From the NCBI GenBank assembly GCA_023079485.1, contig CM041084.1, forward strand, positions 19,062,609 through 19,126,608: a stretch of DNA of 64,000 nucleotides, in the 5' to 3' direction. The DNA is from Archilochus colubris. Lineage: Eukaryota > Chordata > Aves > Apodiformes > Trochilidae. The position numbers and the translations under genes are program-made. Below the pieces are notes generated by a model. The model saw nothing but the letters and a program-made list of their open reading frames with translations, did no database searches and was not told the origin of the DNA. Position 1 is the stretch's first letter. Each line of letters starts with the position of its first letter. Shown one piece after another: positions 25,171 through 41,400 of this stretch.

Positions 25171-27035
25171 ATTCTTCATTAGCTTACACCTGGCTCAATA
25201 TCATACATAGATCTTTATAGATCTATGACTGAAGTCCCCAGCTAGAGACACAATCTTTGTTTTTCTGGATCCATCCTTTTTAAGCAATCAGTTCCAGTTC
25301 ATTCTTTTGTGGCTTGTCAAACAATGTCTAAACATAGCCTGAATGAAACAACAATCTCACTACTGTCAGGAATGGCTTAATTACCAGCAATAAACTGTGC
25401 AGTCTATCTGCTGCAGCTCGTCAAAAATGTAACTGTGCTGCAGTGTGGAGCCAACAGGTTTGGGGAAAAAGTTCAGGACACACTCACAGTAGGTTCATCT
25501 TTGGTTACAGCATAATCTTCATATATTTTTTCCTGGAAATTTTAATTGAATAGGAGTAGGTGTGTTTAAACTCTGTATTTTCCATCCAGTTGTGAAGAGG
25601 CAGAAACAAATTCTCCTAAATACACAGAAGGGGACACAGTGAAACTACGTGCCTGGTGCTGCTTCCTGCTAAAGGTGAAATATAAAATTCTTTTAGTTTT
25701 CTACAGTGAATTTGTGCCTCAGTGAGTGAAACAGATTTTCCACCAATTCTATAACTTAGGAAAATCAGTTCTTCAGAAACTACAGAGCAAGACAAAGGAT
25801 GTCAAGGTTTGTTCTTCATAAGAGATCTGAACATTACCATCTTTTGGACTCTATCTGGAATTGACTGTATTTAAAGAGAAATAAGAACACTGGCCAGAAG
25901 GGAACAGACCTTGCTCAGACCAAAGCAAACATTCTCATTGCCACACTTCTTAATGGAAGTAAAATCAGGCAATGTTTGAAAGCAAGAAATTGGCTAAAGC
26001 AAGAAAAATATCTTCCTGGCTCCTTTCTACATGCGTCCCTACTTTTGAAAATGCTTGATATGTTTTCTGTGAAATTATTTAATTTAGCTCTAATTCCATA
26101 TCAGGAGTTCTTTACAAGACAAACTGGCAACAGAGTCACTTCTCAAATGACTAAGAGAGTAGTTGTTTAAGGAAACATAATAAAAGTGACCTAAAGTTCC
26201 TAATTCTGCACCATTTTCATCAACAATTTATCAGGTTTTCAATGTGGTATCAAATTATTACACTGTTTTAGACTGCTAATAGCATTTTCTCCTCTCATTA
26301 TGCATCCATTTTATATAGAACATTTCTGAACTTGTTCTCTAGGGTTGAAAAACACAGTAATAATAAATATCCATTATGATACCTCAGCTTGTGCAAGAGA
26401 ATCTGTGTTAAATAAGTTCTTGATATGAATGTCAATGAAGGTCAGTGACTGAAGAACTTTTGGGTAAATCTTCAGCTGCAGTTACCATTTTGCTGTCTGT
26501 GCTCCAGCTGCCCCACCGAATCTGAATTGCTCTTGCTACTGACTTGACTGTTCTTGTTGATGAGGCAGTGAGGGGCTGGGAGACTCAATGTACCCACTAA
26601 GTATAATGAGAGGTTAGAAGAGAAAAGACTCTAAGTCTTTGGATGTGTCTTTCTCCCTACTGCTAAGAGAAAAAGTGTTTCTTTATAATTTCATTACAAC
26701 CCCACAACTCCATGAGGTTAATTTTTTTAAAATGAAGCCAGGAATTGCAATTTCTACTTCTTGTTCCCTTTCAGAAGGATTTTAAAGTAAAGGAAATAGG
26801 AAAAAGGGTTTAAGTCCCAGAACAACTGTTTTAACAACTCTTGCCTAATTTTTTTGCTAAAGTGAAATGGGACAATGATGCGTTAGGAATTGCAACTGAG
26901 GTGTACGTCCATGTGAATGCATATATATAACAAGTAAATATAACCCTTTGTTCTGAATAAGCTATGGGCAAAGTTTTTTGATATCTCTTGAGAACAGCTG
27001 CATACAGATGCAAAAAAGAAAAATCCTTTCCTTTA

Positions 27036-28120
<1,085 letters not shown>

Positions 28121-31100
28121 TCACACTTTACTATGTTGCAGTCTGTAGATTGAGAAAAATACTGGATATAATGATGACTCATTGTTCCTTAGATGTACAG
28201 TTGACAGCAATTTTCCTCAAGAATTATATTTTTAACTTTAGACGCCATGGAGGAACATGTAAAATGGACAAAGAATTTTTAACTTGAGAAACCATCAGAG
28301 TTGATAGAATAGGTACCTATTCTCAATACAAGATTATGAAAATTCTGAGTGTGCTTTCAAGCATCTTAGTTATTCATTTAGGCAGAAATTCTAGGCAGTA
28401 TAATGTCAAACATTCAAACATTTTAGGCTGTATTTCAGATGTTTGCTTTCCAAAACCATTTCTCAGCTTACAGAACTGAGAGAAATGCTTTATATGTTCA
28501 TTTGTCAGTCCTTGTCAAGATGTGCAAACAAAGCTGATTTTGTTGCCTAAGCAAATTTGTTAGCTACAAGCTAGCTGATATCTAAATGCACTAGCACGTT
28601 TTTTTTTTGTAATGTTATAGTAAAGAAGATGAGTCAAGTTTTCCTAAACAGCCAATGCTCTGCATAATTTTTATACAAGCTGATTGTGCCTAAGTTTCTC
28701 AAAGCAGAAAAGCAATATAGTCAATGCACTATTCTTTTGGGCTTTGAATACACAGACAACTGCAAGACCCAAGCACAACGTATAAAAAAAACACATAATT
28801 GTTAGTTTCCAGATCAATATTCTATCATGTATTCTGAATAACCCAAATTTTAAGTGCATGGCTGTAAAGCAGATGAGCCTTTACATTTGCAAATTAAAAG
28901 TACAGCCTATACTACCACAGCAATGAGAATTCCCTGGTGTGCTGGATTCAAATTTATGACCTTTTTGAAGGTTTGCTATTCTAATTGAAATCAATGCCAA
29001 ATACAATCACTGAGCCTCAGGAGTTATGTCACAGAAGAATAAAGGTTTCAGCGCAGTGGATTACAGGTTATTTCAGGCAGCGGAGGCCTGAGTCTACATT
29101 TAAAAGAAGGAAAGGAATTGCAGACAGCTACAAACTCAATTTTAGGCAGTCTTTCCTGTTGCCAGTCCTGTATGGATTAGGGCACACCTTGTTGCTTGGC
29201 AGAATGGCTGTTTCTGCAGCTTGAAGTGCCCTCACATGGGCTCCTCAGCTGTAAAGCAATCGCATAGAACCATATCCGGTGTTTTTTGCAATCTCTCATT
29301 AGGAGGGATGTTTTAGGCATTTTTCAGACAGAAAGTGGAACCTCAACTGAAATCAATCAACTAATAAATATTAATTTTTAAGAGAAAACAGAAAGGGCAC
29401 TAAGGTGTCCTGTAGCTAAGGTGCCTCTTTGATCAAGTGGATAAGACTTTGTAAGTACAGAGGGATGGCCAATCTCTAAAAGCACACCTGAGAATGCACT
29501 TTTCACTACACAGAAAACAATCATCAAGCTATTGCTCTCAGTTGGTATAAAAAACTTTTAGTATGAAATGGACATATAATTGATCTAGTTTTATGTTATA
29601 CCTACAAAGTCATTCTGACTGGTTCAAAACCAGATACAGGTATGTGCCAAACTTTTACTGTCCTTTAAAACCAATGTGCAGAAAGGGTTTACAAGGCAAA
29701 GCTAATCATGTGTTGGGGTAGGGAAAATCTCTTGCCAACAGTGAGAGATTTATGCTCCCAGGGTGGTAAGTCCCACAAAAACACTTGCCAAATCAGAGTG
29801 ATAAGGGAATGCGATTGAAATGAACACCAGCGCTGAAGACTGTAATTTGTTTCCACAGAAATCTTTATCCTTCTGTTCAAAAAAAGAAGCAAATGAATAT
29901 ATAAATTAAAATGATGGGTGCTGGTACTTTAATGGGACACCATTTCATCTCATCAGTAACGATGCAGACCGGCATGCTACAACCCTGTTATTCCAAACCT
30001 TTCCTAACATCCTCACAGAGCTTGCAAGAATAAAGGAGTTTCTGTTTTTCTAAAAATCCAGTAAGAATCAGGCACTCAGGTCATAGGCCCTTTTATCCCA
30101 GTGCATGGAATTTCTAAAAAACACTGATTTTATTAGAATAAACTTTGTTATTGAAAAAAACAATTTCTAATCAAGCATAGTTAAGCATGATTGTTGGTAC
30201 CATTAAATCCCACTTCTTGCTAGACTCTGGTTTGATCGCTTCCTCATCAGGAAAAGGACTGTGCCAACCACAGGCAGTGAGTTCACATAAGAGGGATCTA
30301 TTTACCTGCATGACCAGGCTGGAAAAAAACAGGTGTAGATTCTTCTAAAAGCCTGATCTGAAATGCACGAAGCTTCTCAAAACAAACTTTTCCCTCCTTA
30401 TTTAGAATTCTGAGCTTGTATCCCCTTTACAAAACAGGATGCAAAAACTAAAGAGAATAAACTGAAAAATTAAGTCTCTTTCCTGACACTTTCCGCCTGA
30501 ATCTCTTCACATAAGACTCCTGCTCCAACCCAAGACACACTGTCTTTCACTCTGGTGATACTTGTTCTTGTCTTATGCTGCCTATTCAGCTCTTTTACAA
30601 ATAAGTGGAGAACTACCAAGACCTTAGAGTCCACGTAATTCAGTATGCACCCTAACTTGACAAGAAGTAGTGAAATCATTTGATGTAGTAACAGATTAAA
30701 AGAGTCATTTGCAGATATTTTGCTGAAAATACATGGTATATCAGGTCTAAGAGGAAAGAAAGGAAGGAAAGGAGAAGTACTTTCTACATGCCTGTAAATT
30801 TCTGAAGTACCACTCTTGGTTCCGAATTTCAGAAAATTTTTATCTTTGTCTCTTCATCATGAAAATCTTTTACTTTTCCAAAGGTCTTTTGGAGTATCTC
30901 GAACACCCTTTCTTACTGAATGATACACAATGTAATCGTTTTGGATTTTTGCAGTAATAGAGCCATTTTTTTTTTTTACATCATGGTTCAAATTGTGTTT
31001 TGGTTTGTTTCTGTGGCATATATGTGTGCTGCCTTTAAACACAAGGCCAAAGGTACAGTCCCAGCAGAAAAAGCTGAAGAAAACAACAATATGTATTTAA

Positions 31101-32876
31101 GGTAAGTACATTCCTCAGTGACCTAGGGAGATATTGTGGTGGGTCAGAAAGCCAACTGAAATAATTCCTTCAAGGGCTTAAGCAATGAATTGGTAAATTA
31201 TAGATGTAAATTATTGATTCTGGTGTGAGAAAACATTTCTATGTTGTTTTTTAAAACCAATTTTAAACTCAAAATTGGCATTTCATTATTCTGTGAACAG
31301 AACTTCCAGAGGTAACTAAATGCTCTGAACACAGAGTGCTCTGGAGACCCTCTCAGTTCTGGAAGACCACCAGTGACTTCCTAACACACCTGAAGAGTTA
31401 GTAGTTAGCAATAAACCATTCTAAATATGTGTCCAACTGACACACAATCTCTGGTGCTTTTCCACTGCATAATTACTTTTCTTTGCACAGCACTCAGCTA
31501 AAACCTGCAACCCAGTTAAATGTGAAAACATTGGGGACGTCAGCCTGATTTTTTAAATTATATGTTAACACAAATAAAAAACTTTGTTGGTGAAATATTT
31601 CTAGGGAATAACTAGGAAAAACTGATAAACAAGGCCATATGTATTCATACAGCTGCACATTCATTTTTAAGTCTAGTAGGGAGATAAAACATAAATGGTA
31701 AGAGGGTGCATTTGATTATGTAGAAGACAATTTGAAGCAAACAATTTATGAAACATATCCAGCATACATTGCAAACAATTTGTGAAAACTGTAACAGTGA
31801 AAAACAGAAGGGTTGGGCACAGCTGCTATACAGCCACTCTGTTTTCTAGATAGAGACTTTGTTTAGCATCACTGGCTGAATAAAATCTTCATGAAAATAT
31901 GTATTTTGCCAGCCTGGGGTGTCTGTTTGCTATCATCACAAAGGTAAGGGAAGCAGAATGTCAAAGCAACCTGTGTACTTTGTTTATAACAGCTTCATAT
32001 TACTAAAATGTTCAGAATTAAATAATTAATTCTCAAGGAACTGACACTGGGATCAAACATACCTGTAATTAAATCACCACCATAATTGCTCTTGGCTATG
32101 GACTATTTACACACCTGTCTGAATCTAGATCAAAACTCAAGATTCTCTAATTGTATTAATTTTATCATTCTCCTGAAAGCTGCATACAAATCCTTTGAAG
32201 TCTGGAAGCTGCCTCTCAAAGACATAGAGTATGTGAATAAGCAAACTAGCAAAGCAGGCTCTCAAAATCCATACTTTATAAACAATGCAGAAGAACATTT
32301 CTGCACCAGCACTCTGTGCCTACCTCACATAATTTACTTTGAAACTCTTCATGTCCATTTAGATTTATCCTAATTCCTGATGCCAGATGAGCTACCTTTA
32401 GTTCAGGATCTAGGTGTGAAAAACATCATTTATGCCCTTTAGCCACTATGCACTGAACTGCCTAATTTTGAGACTCATCAATGGCCAGGTAAAGCTTTGG
32501 CTAAAACAAAAACATCTTAAACTCTGATTTCCTTGTAGCAGTCCCTGAAATAGTGACCAAAGATTGGAAGCATGTCCATCTCTTTCCTGCACTGCTCCTG
32601 AACTGGACCCACAGAGTGAAAGAACCCAGCTGCCTGGCTAAACACATTTGGACAGACAAAACATGCAGGGCTGGAGGAATTAGTGGCACTCTGGCACTGG
32701 CACTCTGTGGGATTAGTTACAGTACTGGAAAGTAAGAATACTGCAAATGCTGCAAATATAGAGCGATAACTTTTGGCTCCACTTTTCATGCAGGAAAATG
32801 GTAACATTACCAGTAAGGAAGGAGCAAACTAGACCACACATTTGCAGATAATGATGTACCCTTATGCAATAAATAT

Positions 32877-32910
32877 CACAACATAAACTGCATAACACAA
32901 CATAAACTGC
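32877..32910. repeat. 19-bp-period tandem duplication
   Basis: CACAACATAAACTGC occurs at 32877-32891 and again at 32896-32910, with CATAA-type sequence between. Confidence 0.85.
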
Positions 32911-33414
32911 TAGTCTTCTTTTCAGGAAGGTAATGGTAAGGTTCTTTAAGGGGCTTGGCTGCTGTAAACAAACTGGAGAGACATCTTCAGAGAACAGTTA
33001 TAACATGCAGAGATGTCAATTATATGCTTGAGCTACACTACTCATTGCATGACACTGTCTGCAATAAAACTGGAATATTACAAACAGAGCTATGCTACAA
33101 TTTTATTTGTGCACACAGTGTTGTTGAGTAACTTCAGTGCCATTACATATTGGGTTGTCAAGATATGGATTTTCTAAAAGAGCTGTACCTAGTACTGTGG
33201 AGGCCAAGATCATGGAGGAGGATGTCTCATCATAGAGGAAACCCTACACATTATCTGTAACTCACTCTGTAGACTCACTGAATCTGGCACTCATTTGTAT
33301 GAGTGTATTTCACAGTCTCGTGGAAAACAAAGCAAGCTTAATGGTGAGCTTTTTAATTGTGAGAATAAAATAGTGGTTTGTAGGAAATACTTCATTTCTT
33401 CATACACAAGGAAA

Positions 33415-33650
33415 AACTAATTGAAAGACAAAAGGATAGAGAATAGAAACAAAAGAAGGAAATGTAACAACTCTGAAGGAAAGCAAAGAAGCAGGAAAAG
33501 AAAGATGTCATGAAATTAGAAAGAGATCTTGGGATTCAGCAGAAAGGAGAGCAAAGGACACTGTAGGTGACTGAAAGAAGGACCAACAACAGAATGCCAA
33601 GGATGGCTGAGATAAAACAAGAAATAAGAGGAAGCAGGGAAGAGAAGGTG
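33415..33650. repeat. Purine-rich low-complexity tract
   Basis: On the plus strand A and G make up most of about 235 bases, in GAAAGAAGG-type words. The gene-strand transcript would be pyrimidine-rich here. No repeat unit or element ends are clear. Confidence 0.6.
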
Positions 33651-36600
33651 GTTGCAATGGCGCACGAACAAGGCTCCTGATGCAGTGAAGATGCTGAAGA
33701 AAAGTAAAGATGGAAGGGTTGCTGGAATAGCAGGTAAAGCTAACCGCAGCTTTGCCTCTACCAATCATGTGTTGTCTAACTGGGAGACACCCATTAAGTT
33801 ATTATGCAAGTATTCAGCTTGCCTGAAGAAGCAAATATCAGGGTGGTCCCTCTTGCTTATCAGACAAATCAAAAGCAGACATCCAGTGCCGAGCTCTCGT
33901 CATTTGAACTGCCTGGAAGAAGCAGAAACTTTTTCTCTGAAATTAATCAGTGGATGTAATTTGCTATTTTGATGCCATGTAAATCTCAGAATTTAGGGCT
34001 TTCCTTGTTAACTTCAGTATCGAGCAGAAATTTGTTTCCCTTCACACACTGCCATTATCTCCAAAGCACCTCTAGAGTACCCACAGACATACGTATCCAT
34101 ACATTCACATACTAAAAAATACAAAAGAGTGACCAATCTCTATTAGTATAATAATACAACACAAAAGCTTTAAAATAAAGACATTTTCTATATACAAACA
34201 GAAGCAGCGGATCAAGAAACAAAACCAGAGGAAACAGGTAGAAGGCCACATGGCAGAAACCTTCCATCTCTTTGCTCTCAATCTTAAAAGATAAAGGGAA
34301 AAAATGTAAGTACCTGTATTCTTTTAGAGACAGATAAAAGGGGTCTTTATATGTGTTAGTATAAAACAAAAGTAGGTATGAAATTCTCAGGGTCTTCCAT
34401 TTCCTAACATAAAAAGTTAAAAAAAATATTTTCTTCTTTGCTCTTGGCTCTTCAAGATTATCTTTTTCAGCACGCACTAAAATGCACTTCTAAAATCAAA
34501 TGACTGATTAAAAATAATGTTTTTCTCTCCTCAAACTGAAATAGGTTTGATTTGGGTTCATTTCAGGCTTTTTTTTTTAATAACTAGCCATGAAAATAAA
34601 GGGAAACTGGGTACTCTTAATGATAAAGTTTTTGCAAAAATAATAAATATGGACTAATAGCTATACTACTTTGCCTTCTTTTGGGACAAACAAACAGCAA
34701 TTTAAATTCTTCTATTGTCTTTAGAAGCTAACAAATGAAGTAAGCTAACGATTCTATCATATCACTTTTTTAGTAATTGATTAGAGCCATGGTTGATTTC
34801 ATACCTCTGAAAAACAAGACTGCAAGAACATGAATATTGTAAGAGCATCTAACACTGGCTCTCTATGGGCCAACACTATTTAGCAGTTCTGTCAGGGTGT
34901 TATTATGTTGCCTGTACATACTAATATAAACCTGTTTCATTGAAAGTACAATTTGCCTTCAGAAAAATTTACCACAAGCTGATTGTTCCCTTGATTAATA
35001 CTAGCTCTAGTTTGAGCTGCAAAATAGGAGAATTAATAATGAATTACTACCATCCACAGAACCAGTCACTAAGGAGAAATGCAGTGTATTACACACTGTA
35101 ATACAGAAATAATGGTATCAAAACAGTTGCTGCAGGGGCATGCTTTAGACTCTCTACCCACACTATTTTTTTCACCTGCCATTCCTTAATGTCTCTTATG
35201 AAACACCAGTACATAACTGTGTCTTCATTATGTAGTGGTAGCAAAACAAGGTGCATGTCTGAAATATTCAAATATTCAAAAATAATTCAAACTAGAATGA
35301 AAAACCATACATATTCTACATGCAAAATATGTTATTCTAAAATAATTCTTTTAGTGATGTTTGATGGTGGAGGCTTGATGTCAAAAGACATGCATACTGC
35401 TCGCATCTCATATTGAATTTCTGTGTGGCTGTTCTCAAAAACCATTTGCACAAGTCAAACAACCTAATTTCTACCTGAATACATCTTAGAAGCTCCCATA
35501 AGCTAGGACTCATGGAAATATTCAGATCAGTCACTTACAAATGCCACTCAAGTTACTGAAACTGGTTGCCTATATTCATTTGTTCCTAAGCTCTCAGAAG
35601 AAATCCATGTGACCATAGGCACATCACATAGATCATAATTCAGAAATAAATTTCTTACAAGAACGTATCTCTTCAATGAAATCTCAGCATGCCAACCTCC
35701 TTCACACTATTCTAAGTTTATGACACACAAGAGATGCTACTGAAATTTTTCATCTTACCCACAAACAGGACATATTAGAAGTGGTATTTATGCTCCGTCA
35801 TATCAAAGACTGTTGAAATGTGATAAAGAGGGGATGGGACAACCTGCAATTTCTCTGTCAGCCCATCTGCAGATTGCCTTAAAGATGGGCTGGATAAGAG
35901 AGATTCTTATGAGCCTTATCTGCACCACACCTCTGCCAGGGTTCACTTCGGTAGAATATGTCTGGACTCAGTCCTAGGAGGATGGTTCAAGTGCAGTGCC
36001 TTCCATCTACACCCTTCCATATGAGGGTTGTCAAAAACTGAATTTAGTAAATTGGCTCCTAAGGTGTGACTAAACCCACCACACTCAGAATACATGGCAA
36101 AAAAAAATCTCCAAGGGTTCTGGACATGGGATGTTAGAACAAAGCATTATGGAAATGACTTTCGATTTCCTACAATTAATTTTCAGCCAATTCATATAAA
36201 GCACATTTAATACCAGAGGAAATGAAATGTTACCTGCATTACTGTTGCCATGACTATGTAAGCCCGAAATGTTATTTAATAACAACATCTCCTCTTCTTT
36301 TATCTCACTAAAATGTATATATGAATTAGAAGTTCAAAATTTAAAGAACTTCCAGCCAGGATATTTTTTTTTCACTTGAATATTGATAATTTTTCTGAAC
36401 AGGTTGCTTCTTTGCAATCATGGGCAAGTAGACATATTCCTGATAAAGTATCTTATTGAATAGCAACTTATGCTGGTTGACAGGTTAATTTTACATTATT
36501 TGTCCGGTCATTTAGTTTTATTTACTTAATTTATCAGCTAGGAAGAAAGAATGACAGAGAAAGCAATACTGGGAATTCCCAAGCAAATAAAATTACACTT

Positions 36601-36713
36601 GAATTAACAAGCTGAAATTAGCTAAGTGATTTGTTGTGCAACTAATCATCTTTGATGAAATCAGCTTATATTTGTTTTTCAGCCTCCAAACCATTAGCAC
36701 TACAACAAGATTA

Positions 36714-36818
<105 letters not shown>

Positions 36819-38144
36819 CTAGAAGACAAAACAGGAAGATATGCATGAAAAATTGAAGTAAAAAAAATTTGACTGAAAATAGCAGCGTTGTGTGAATCTG
36901 TAAGTGAACATATAGCCAACACAAACTAAAAGTCCTACATAAATATTTTATATAATACAGCATCATACAACTAAGGATATATTGAAAATTACTGGTTTTA
37001 ATTTTTATTCTATTCCAGTTTGCTTTACTTCTTATATAACAGTATTTACATCCGCACTTAAAGGTGGAAAAATTGTTAATGATATAGAAAAGGGAAGTAA
37101 TTTTCAGTAGTTTATTTCCCTCAGTTAAAGACAAAGTGAGATGATGATGTAGTATCAGACAAAAAGGTAGAGGCAATACATTTTGTCTCCTATTGAACTC
37201 TCAAACCATGAAAGTTCAGCTCGGGATGAACATTTTAAAAGCCAATGGCTAAGTTAACTTGCATGGAAAACTGTTTGAAGAACTATCTGAAGAGAGCTCT
37301 GGCTCAACTATATTCATGTTTAAATATGTCTTCAAGTAGCAGGGAAATCATCATCATAAAGAATGTGGAAAATGCCAGGTGCTTGCTTTCTAATCCCTAG
37401 CAGAAGAAATAAAAAGCCTTTACCATAGACTGGTACATAACAGAGATACTCATGCTGAGCAACAGTGTTGAAGACAAAAAAAGATGTTAAATTTGATTTA
37501 ATTCTTTGGGGAATTTTTTAAGGTGTTTGACTTAGTGACAAGTTAGCATTTATTCACATTAATATAATTAACTAGACTGAATGATCACAAGCCACAGCCA
37601 TCACTGAAGCAGCTCAAACTGAGATTGTGTCTTTACAGTACATCTTGCTTCTCCAGACATCAGAGCTAGTGTCCAAAAGTTTTATTAAAGAGTAGGGAGG
37701 AAACATAAATTGACTTCCTAGCAGTTCTGCAGATGACACTGGCAGAGTTTTTGGGTTTTTTTGACTGGATCAATTAGCAATGTTAGACCTTGAGAAAAAG
37801 CACAAAATTTTAACCAAAGAACAAAGAGTGAAAGGTAGAAGTTTGGTGACCCCATTCTAGAAAGCAGCAGTTCCAGAAGGCCTCTTAGGCTGGTAATGTA
37901 TTAATGACTCCAGGTGTCAGAAGGGACATTGCAGCAAGAAAACTTTAGTTTTATATTTGGTGGAATACAGCCTGAGAGTGAGGTGGTCATTTTACTTACA
38001 CCTGCACATTAGATTATCACTGAAATATTACACAAACTTTGGAAGGGTCTCTTAAAAATAAGCTGAAAGCCAGAGAGAAGGAAGATTAAAAGAGTCATAA
38101 AATATTTTGTAAATTTCTGCAGTTCTCAAATGCCATTATGGGAA

Positions 38145-38490
38145 GAGTTACAATTCTGTCTATTTAGCTTCTGAAATGAAAACTGGGAAACTTCTGGATT
38201 ACCATAAAGAAGTACTGACTTTAGGAGAAATAACTCAGAAGCTAAAGAGGTTTTCCATCTAGTACAGAAAGATATAGCCAGTAGCTGCAAGCTGCAGACA
38301 GATACCTTCAGAGCAGAACAAGGTAAGTGTCTCTATGATTGAATGCTAAGAATCACTGGAATAAACTACCGAGTGAAATTATGATTTTCTACCCATTGCT
38401 GCTTTCAAATCATAACAATGTCTTATTTTTTCAAAGTGGGCCATCAGTTAACCAGGCTGAAGAGAGATGAAAGAGATGAAAATGGATTAA
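38145..38490 (+). mobile_element. Ancient CR1-type LINE 3' fragment
   Basis: Heavily diverged landmarks occur in the order expected for the C-terminal ORF2 to 3' region of amniote CR1 elements: TTTAGCTTCTGAAATG, CATCTAGTACAGAAAG, AGCTGCAAGCTGCAGACAG, ACTGGAATAAACTACC and GCTGCTTTCAAATCA. The match is by ordered landmarks only and the frame is fully decayed. Similarity may start further left, near 37850. It is antisense to PLXDC2 and much older than the other CR1 copies. Confidence 0.55.
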
Positions 38491-41400
38491 GTGTAAGGAA
38501 AAAAGATAAGAAGTGCTAGGCTCAGATAATCTAATAGGTTGTTCTGGCGTTATCTGTGCAAAACTACCACAATCAAACTGGTTGGTCAGTATTTTTCACA
38601 TAGCAAGGTAAAAACAAGGTAAAAAGTTAGATATACATCTGGTGACTGAGGATTCAGTATTGTTTACATATCAGTTAATGGCATGAATTCTAGTATCTGA
38701 GTTCAGCTTTAGTAGCTGTTCTTCTCCTTGTTCCCAAATTATCATTTAGCTGTGCTTTTTCCTGATTGCACTGGTTATCTGTCTAGGGAAAAATAAATTT
38801 TGTAACATTAACAGAAAAAGTGAATAATGACTAACAGTGTAATGATTTTCCAAATCTTTTCCTTGGTTTACTGACTAGACAGTTTGTACTGGTTTTGCTG
38901 ATTTAGGGTCTCTTGCACACATAACCTGCTCTGGTACAACAGACGTGATATAAAAACAACATGAAAAACAGAGTGGCTTGGAAACGTTGCTAGTCTTACA
39001 TCCATTTCAAATTGGCTTATAAGCTTAACTTTCATGCAGCTCTTGGAGAATATGACATAAGAGAGCTGAAAACTGATACAAAAAATTTCAGTGAGCTCAG
39101 AAACAAGTCTATAAAATTTCTCCAGTGTTAAACGATAATTAAAATACCACAATTATTCACAGTCTCAGAATACTCTAGCAAAGTATGAAAGAAACTGTTT
39201 CAAAAGATCTTGGGGAGTATACTCTAGAATAGCTATTGAAAATAAAATTAGAAAAAGCAATGCCTATGCAATGACTATTTCTCTTCCAAGTTGAAAGGAA
39301 ACACAACAGATGAAGAAAAAGTTCAGAGAGTTCAAAAGGTTACAGACACAAAATGTAGCTGGCATTATCAGAAGGTGTATAACCAAAAAAGAGCACTGGC
39401 AAAATTAGCACCTTGAGGCACAAATTATGCATGATCCATGAAAAGAATTAAATTAATTTTCACATGTGAGTGCAAACTAGAAGAAACTGCATACAGGCTT
39501 TCCTAAATAAGCCTCCTTTTTTAATTCTAGTGTCTTGTTACCTGTTTCTTTCTGAATCTGTAAATAAATGACCAGTTTTCAGCTTTCGCTAAAAATTATG
39601 AGAACAGCAAACTAATTTTTCTTTCTTTTTTGTTTGTTTGGTTTTGGTATTTTTTGCTTTTTCTGTTAGGGGTAATGGGTTTTTGCAGTGCAAATGCTGA
39701 AAAAGCCTTGGGTTTTATCTGATGGGGATTTTCATGGATTTTGTTTGTTTTTTTAAAATTTAGTTTCAACACAACTTGGCGTTAAAGTATGAGAGTCTTA
39801 GTTTCACTATTTAGTAAAAATTATGAATGCTTCTAATATGTGGTACTGAAACAGAAGGCAGTAGCCAACTTGAAAAGAAAACATGAACAAAAATTTCAAA
39901 GAAAATGAAAAAATTTTGGAGAAAAAATATCTCAGTAGATAGTGCCCAAATCCCTGCAGGTGTCAATGCTTCTACGGTAGGCAATCTAGCAAGTGTGAAG
40001 GACTTGTGGAATATATATATAATTTTCTAACTTTATTACTAAAGTTATTGTAGGATCTAGTCTAACAGAGTGGCAGCTTTAAGCAGCCAAAATTTTGGAT
40101 CAATGTTTTAGAAGCAGAGAAGATTAGTGAAAGGTGAGGAAATTTCATAAATTTAGTATAGCCAGCTCTTCAAACTGAGGTAGAGCCTGTGTCAAACAGG
40201 CACACAGACAGAAATGCAGTCAAAGTAGAAGGGAATCCATGACCCAGGAAAACTCTTCTCTTAAACAATTACAGTGTTATTATATCTGCATTTTTACAAA
40301 TCACATGTATATTTATTTATAAAGTGTGAAAAATAAGTAATTTCACAGATCTGAATACATCATGTCAAGATGAAATTGTGCATTTCAGATTGCTTCCTAT
40401 GGGCAAACAGCAGAACACAGAAGACTGGGCAGGACAAATTTTTTTGATACTCAGCAAAGCCCAATCTAGATCCTTCCTCAGTTGTCAAAACCAGGTTTAT
40501 GAGGTAGCAAATATGATGTGGGAGCAGAAAGGATATGAAAAAGGGAGTCTGAAGTGGTTTGAATAAACAGGAAATAAAAGGTAAAGTTCACCTTAGTTTC
40601 TTTAGACCAAAAAGTCTTCATCTGTAGAGACTTTATTCTAAAAGTAGATTCACCAATATGAGCTCCTGGTGTCACTAATACAGAACCCCTGTGGGATGCT
40701 TCATAAAGTTACTCACATGTTTACTTCTTTACGTGTCCTTACATGGTGTTTCAGCTTGGATACTTTGAATGACAATGTAATGAAGACCTCACAGATTTGT
40801 CACACATCAGGGTCATATTTTTTGAACTGTGATGCTAACATGAAACAGCAACAAAAAAACAGTAGAAATCACGTGCAACTTTTACTCCTGCTAGTGAGCA
40901 CTCACACAAGTAATCTTAGTGGAATTAATGGGGCTTCTGACAACATTACCCACTAGCAAGAGAAATGGTTCCAGGAGGAAGGACTTCCTCAGAGAGCAAT
41001 GTATTCAGCCCTAGAAATTAAATCAGTTCCTAGCCAAGCTTCAAAGCGCTAGAGTCAAATTTAAATTTACAGTTGTTTAAGTTTTTCTTTTCAGACAACT
41101 TTTGTCAGACCAGTGATTGGAAATTTTACTCCATTTTCACCATTTAGGTGAAAAGCTAAGGTAGCTTTAATGGAGTCAGACAGGCGGCAAATAAAGAGTA
41201 TAGTCTTCTGGAAAGCTCAGCCTCCAAATCCATTCTACAATGGAATTCACAATGGAATACACTAATTGTAGCTTTCTAAGGTTTTACAAAAGTCTTTTGT
41301 CAATAGATTTACGGACCACTAGTATGCTACTATTACCACTTTAAAAATTCTCCTTTAAAAATATGCAGTAGTTCTAAAGTTATAATTGGTAACCACATCC

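Noticed and set aside
33508..33972. Overlapping open frames on both strands, including two minus-strand frames rich in Leu, Ser and Phe
   Set aside because: They are produced by a purine-rich low-complexity tract. The Leu/Phe content mimics membrane segments but follows from CT-rich composition.
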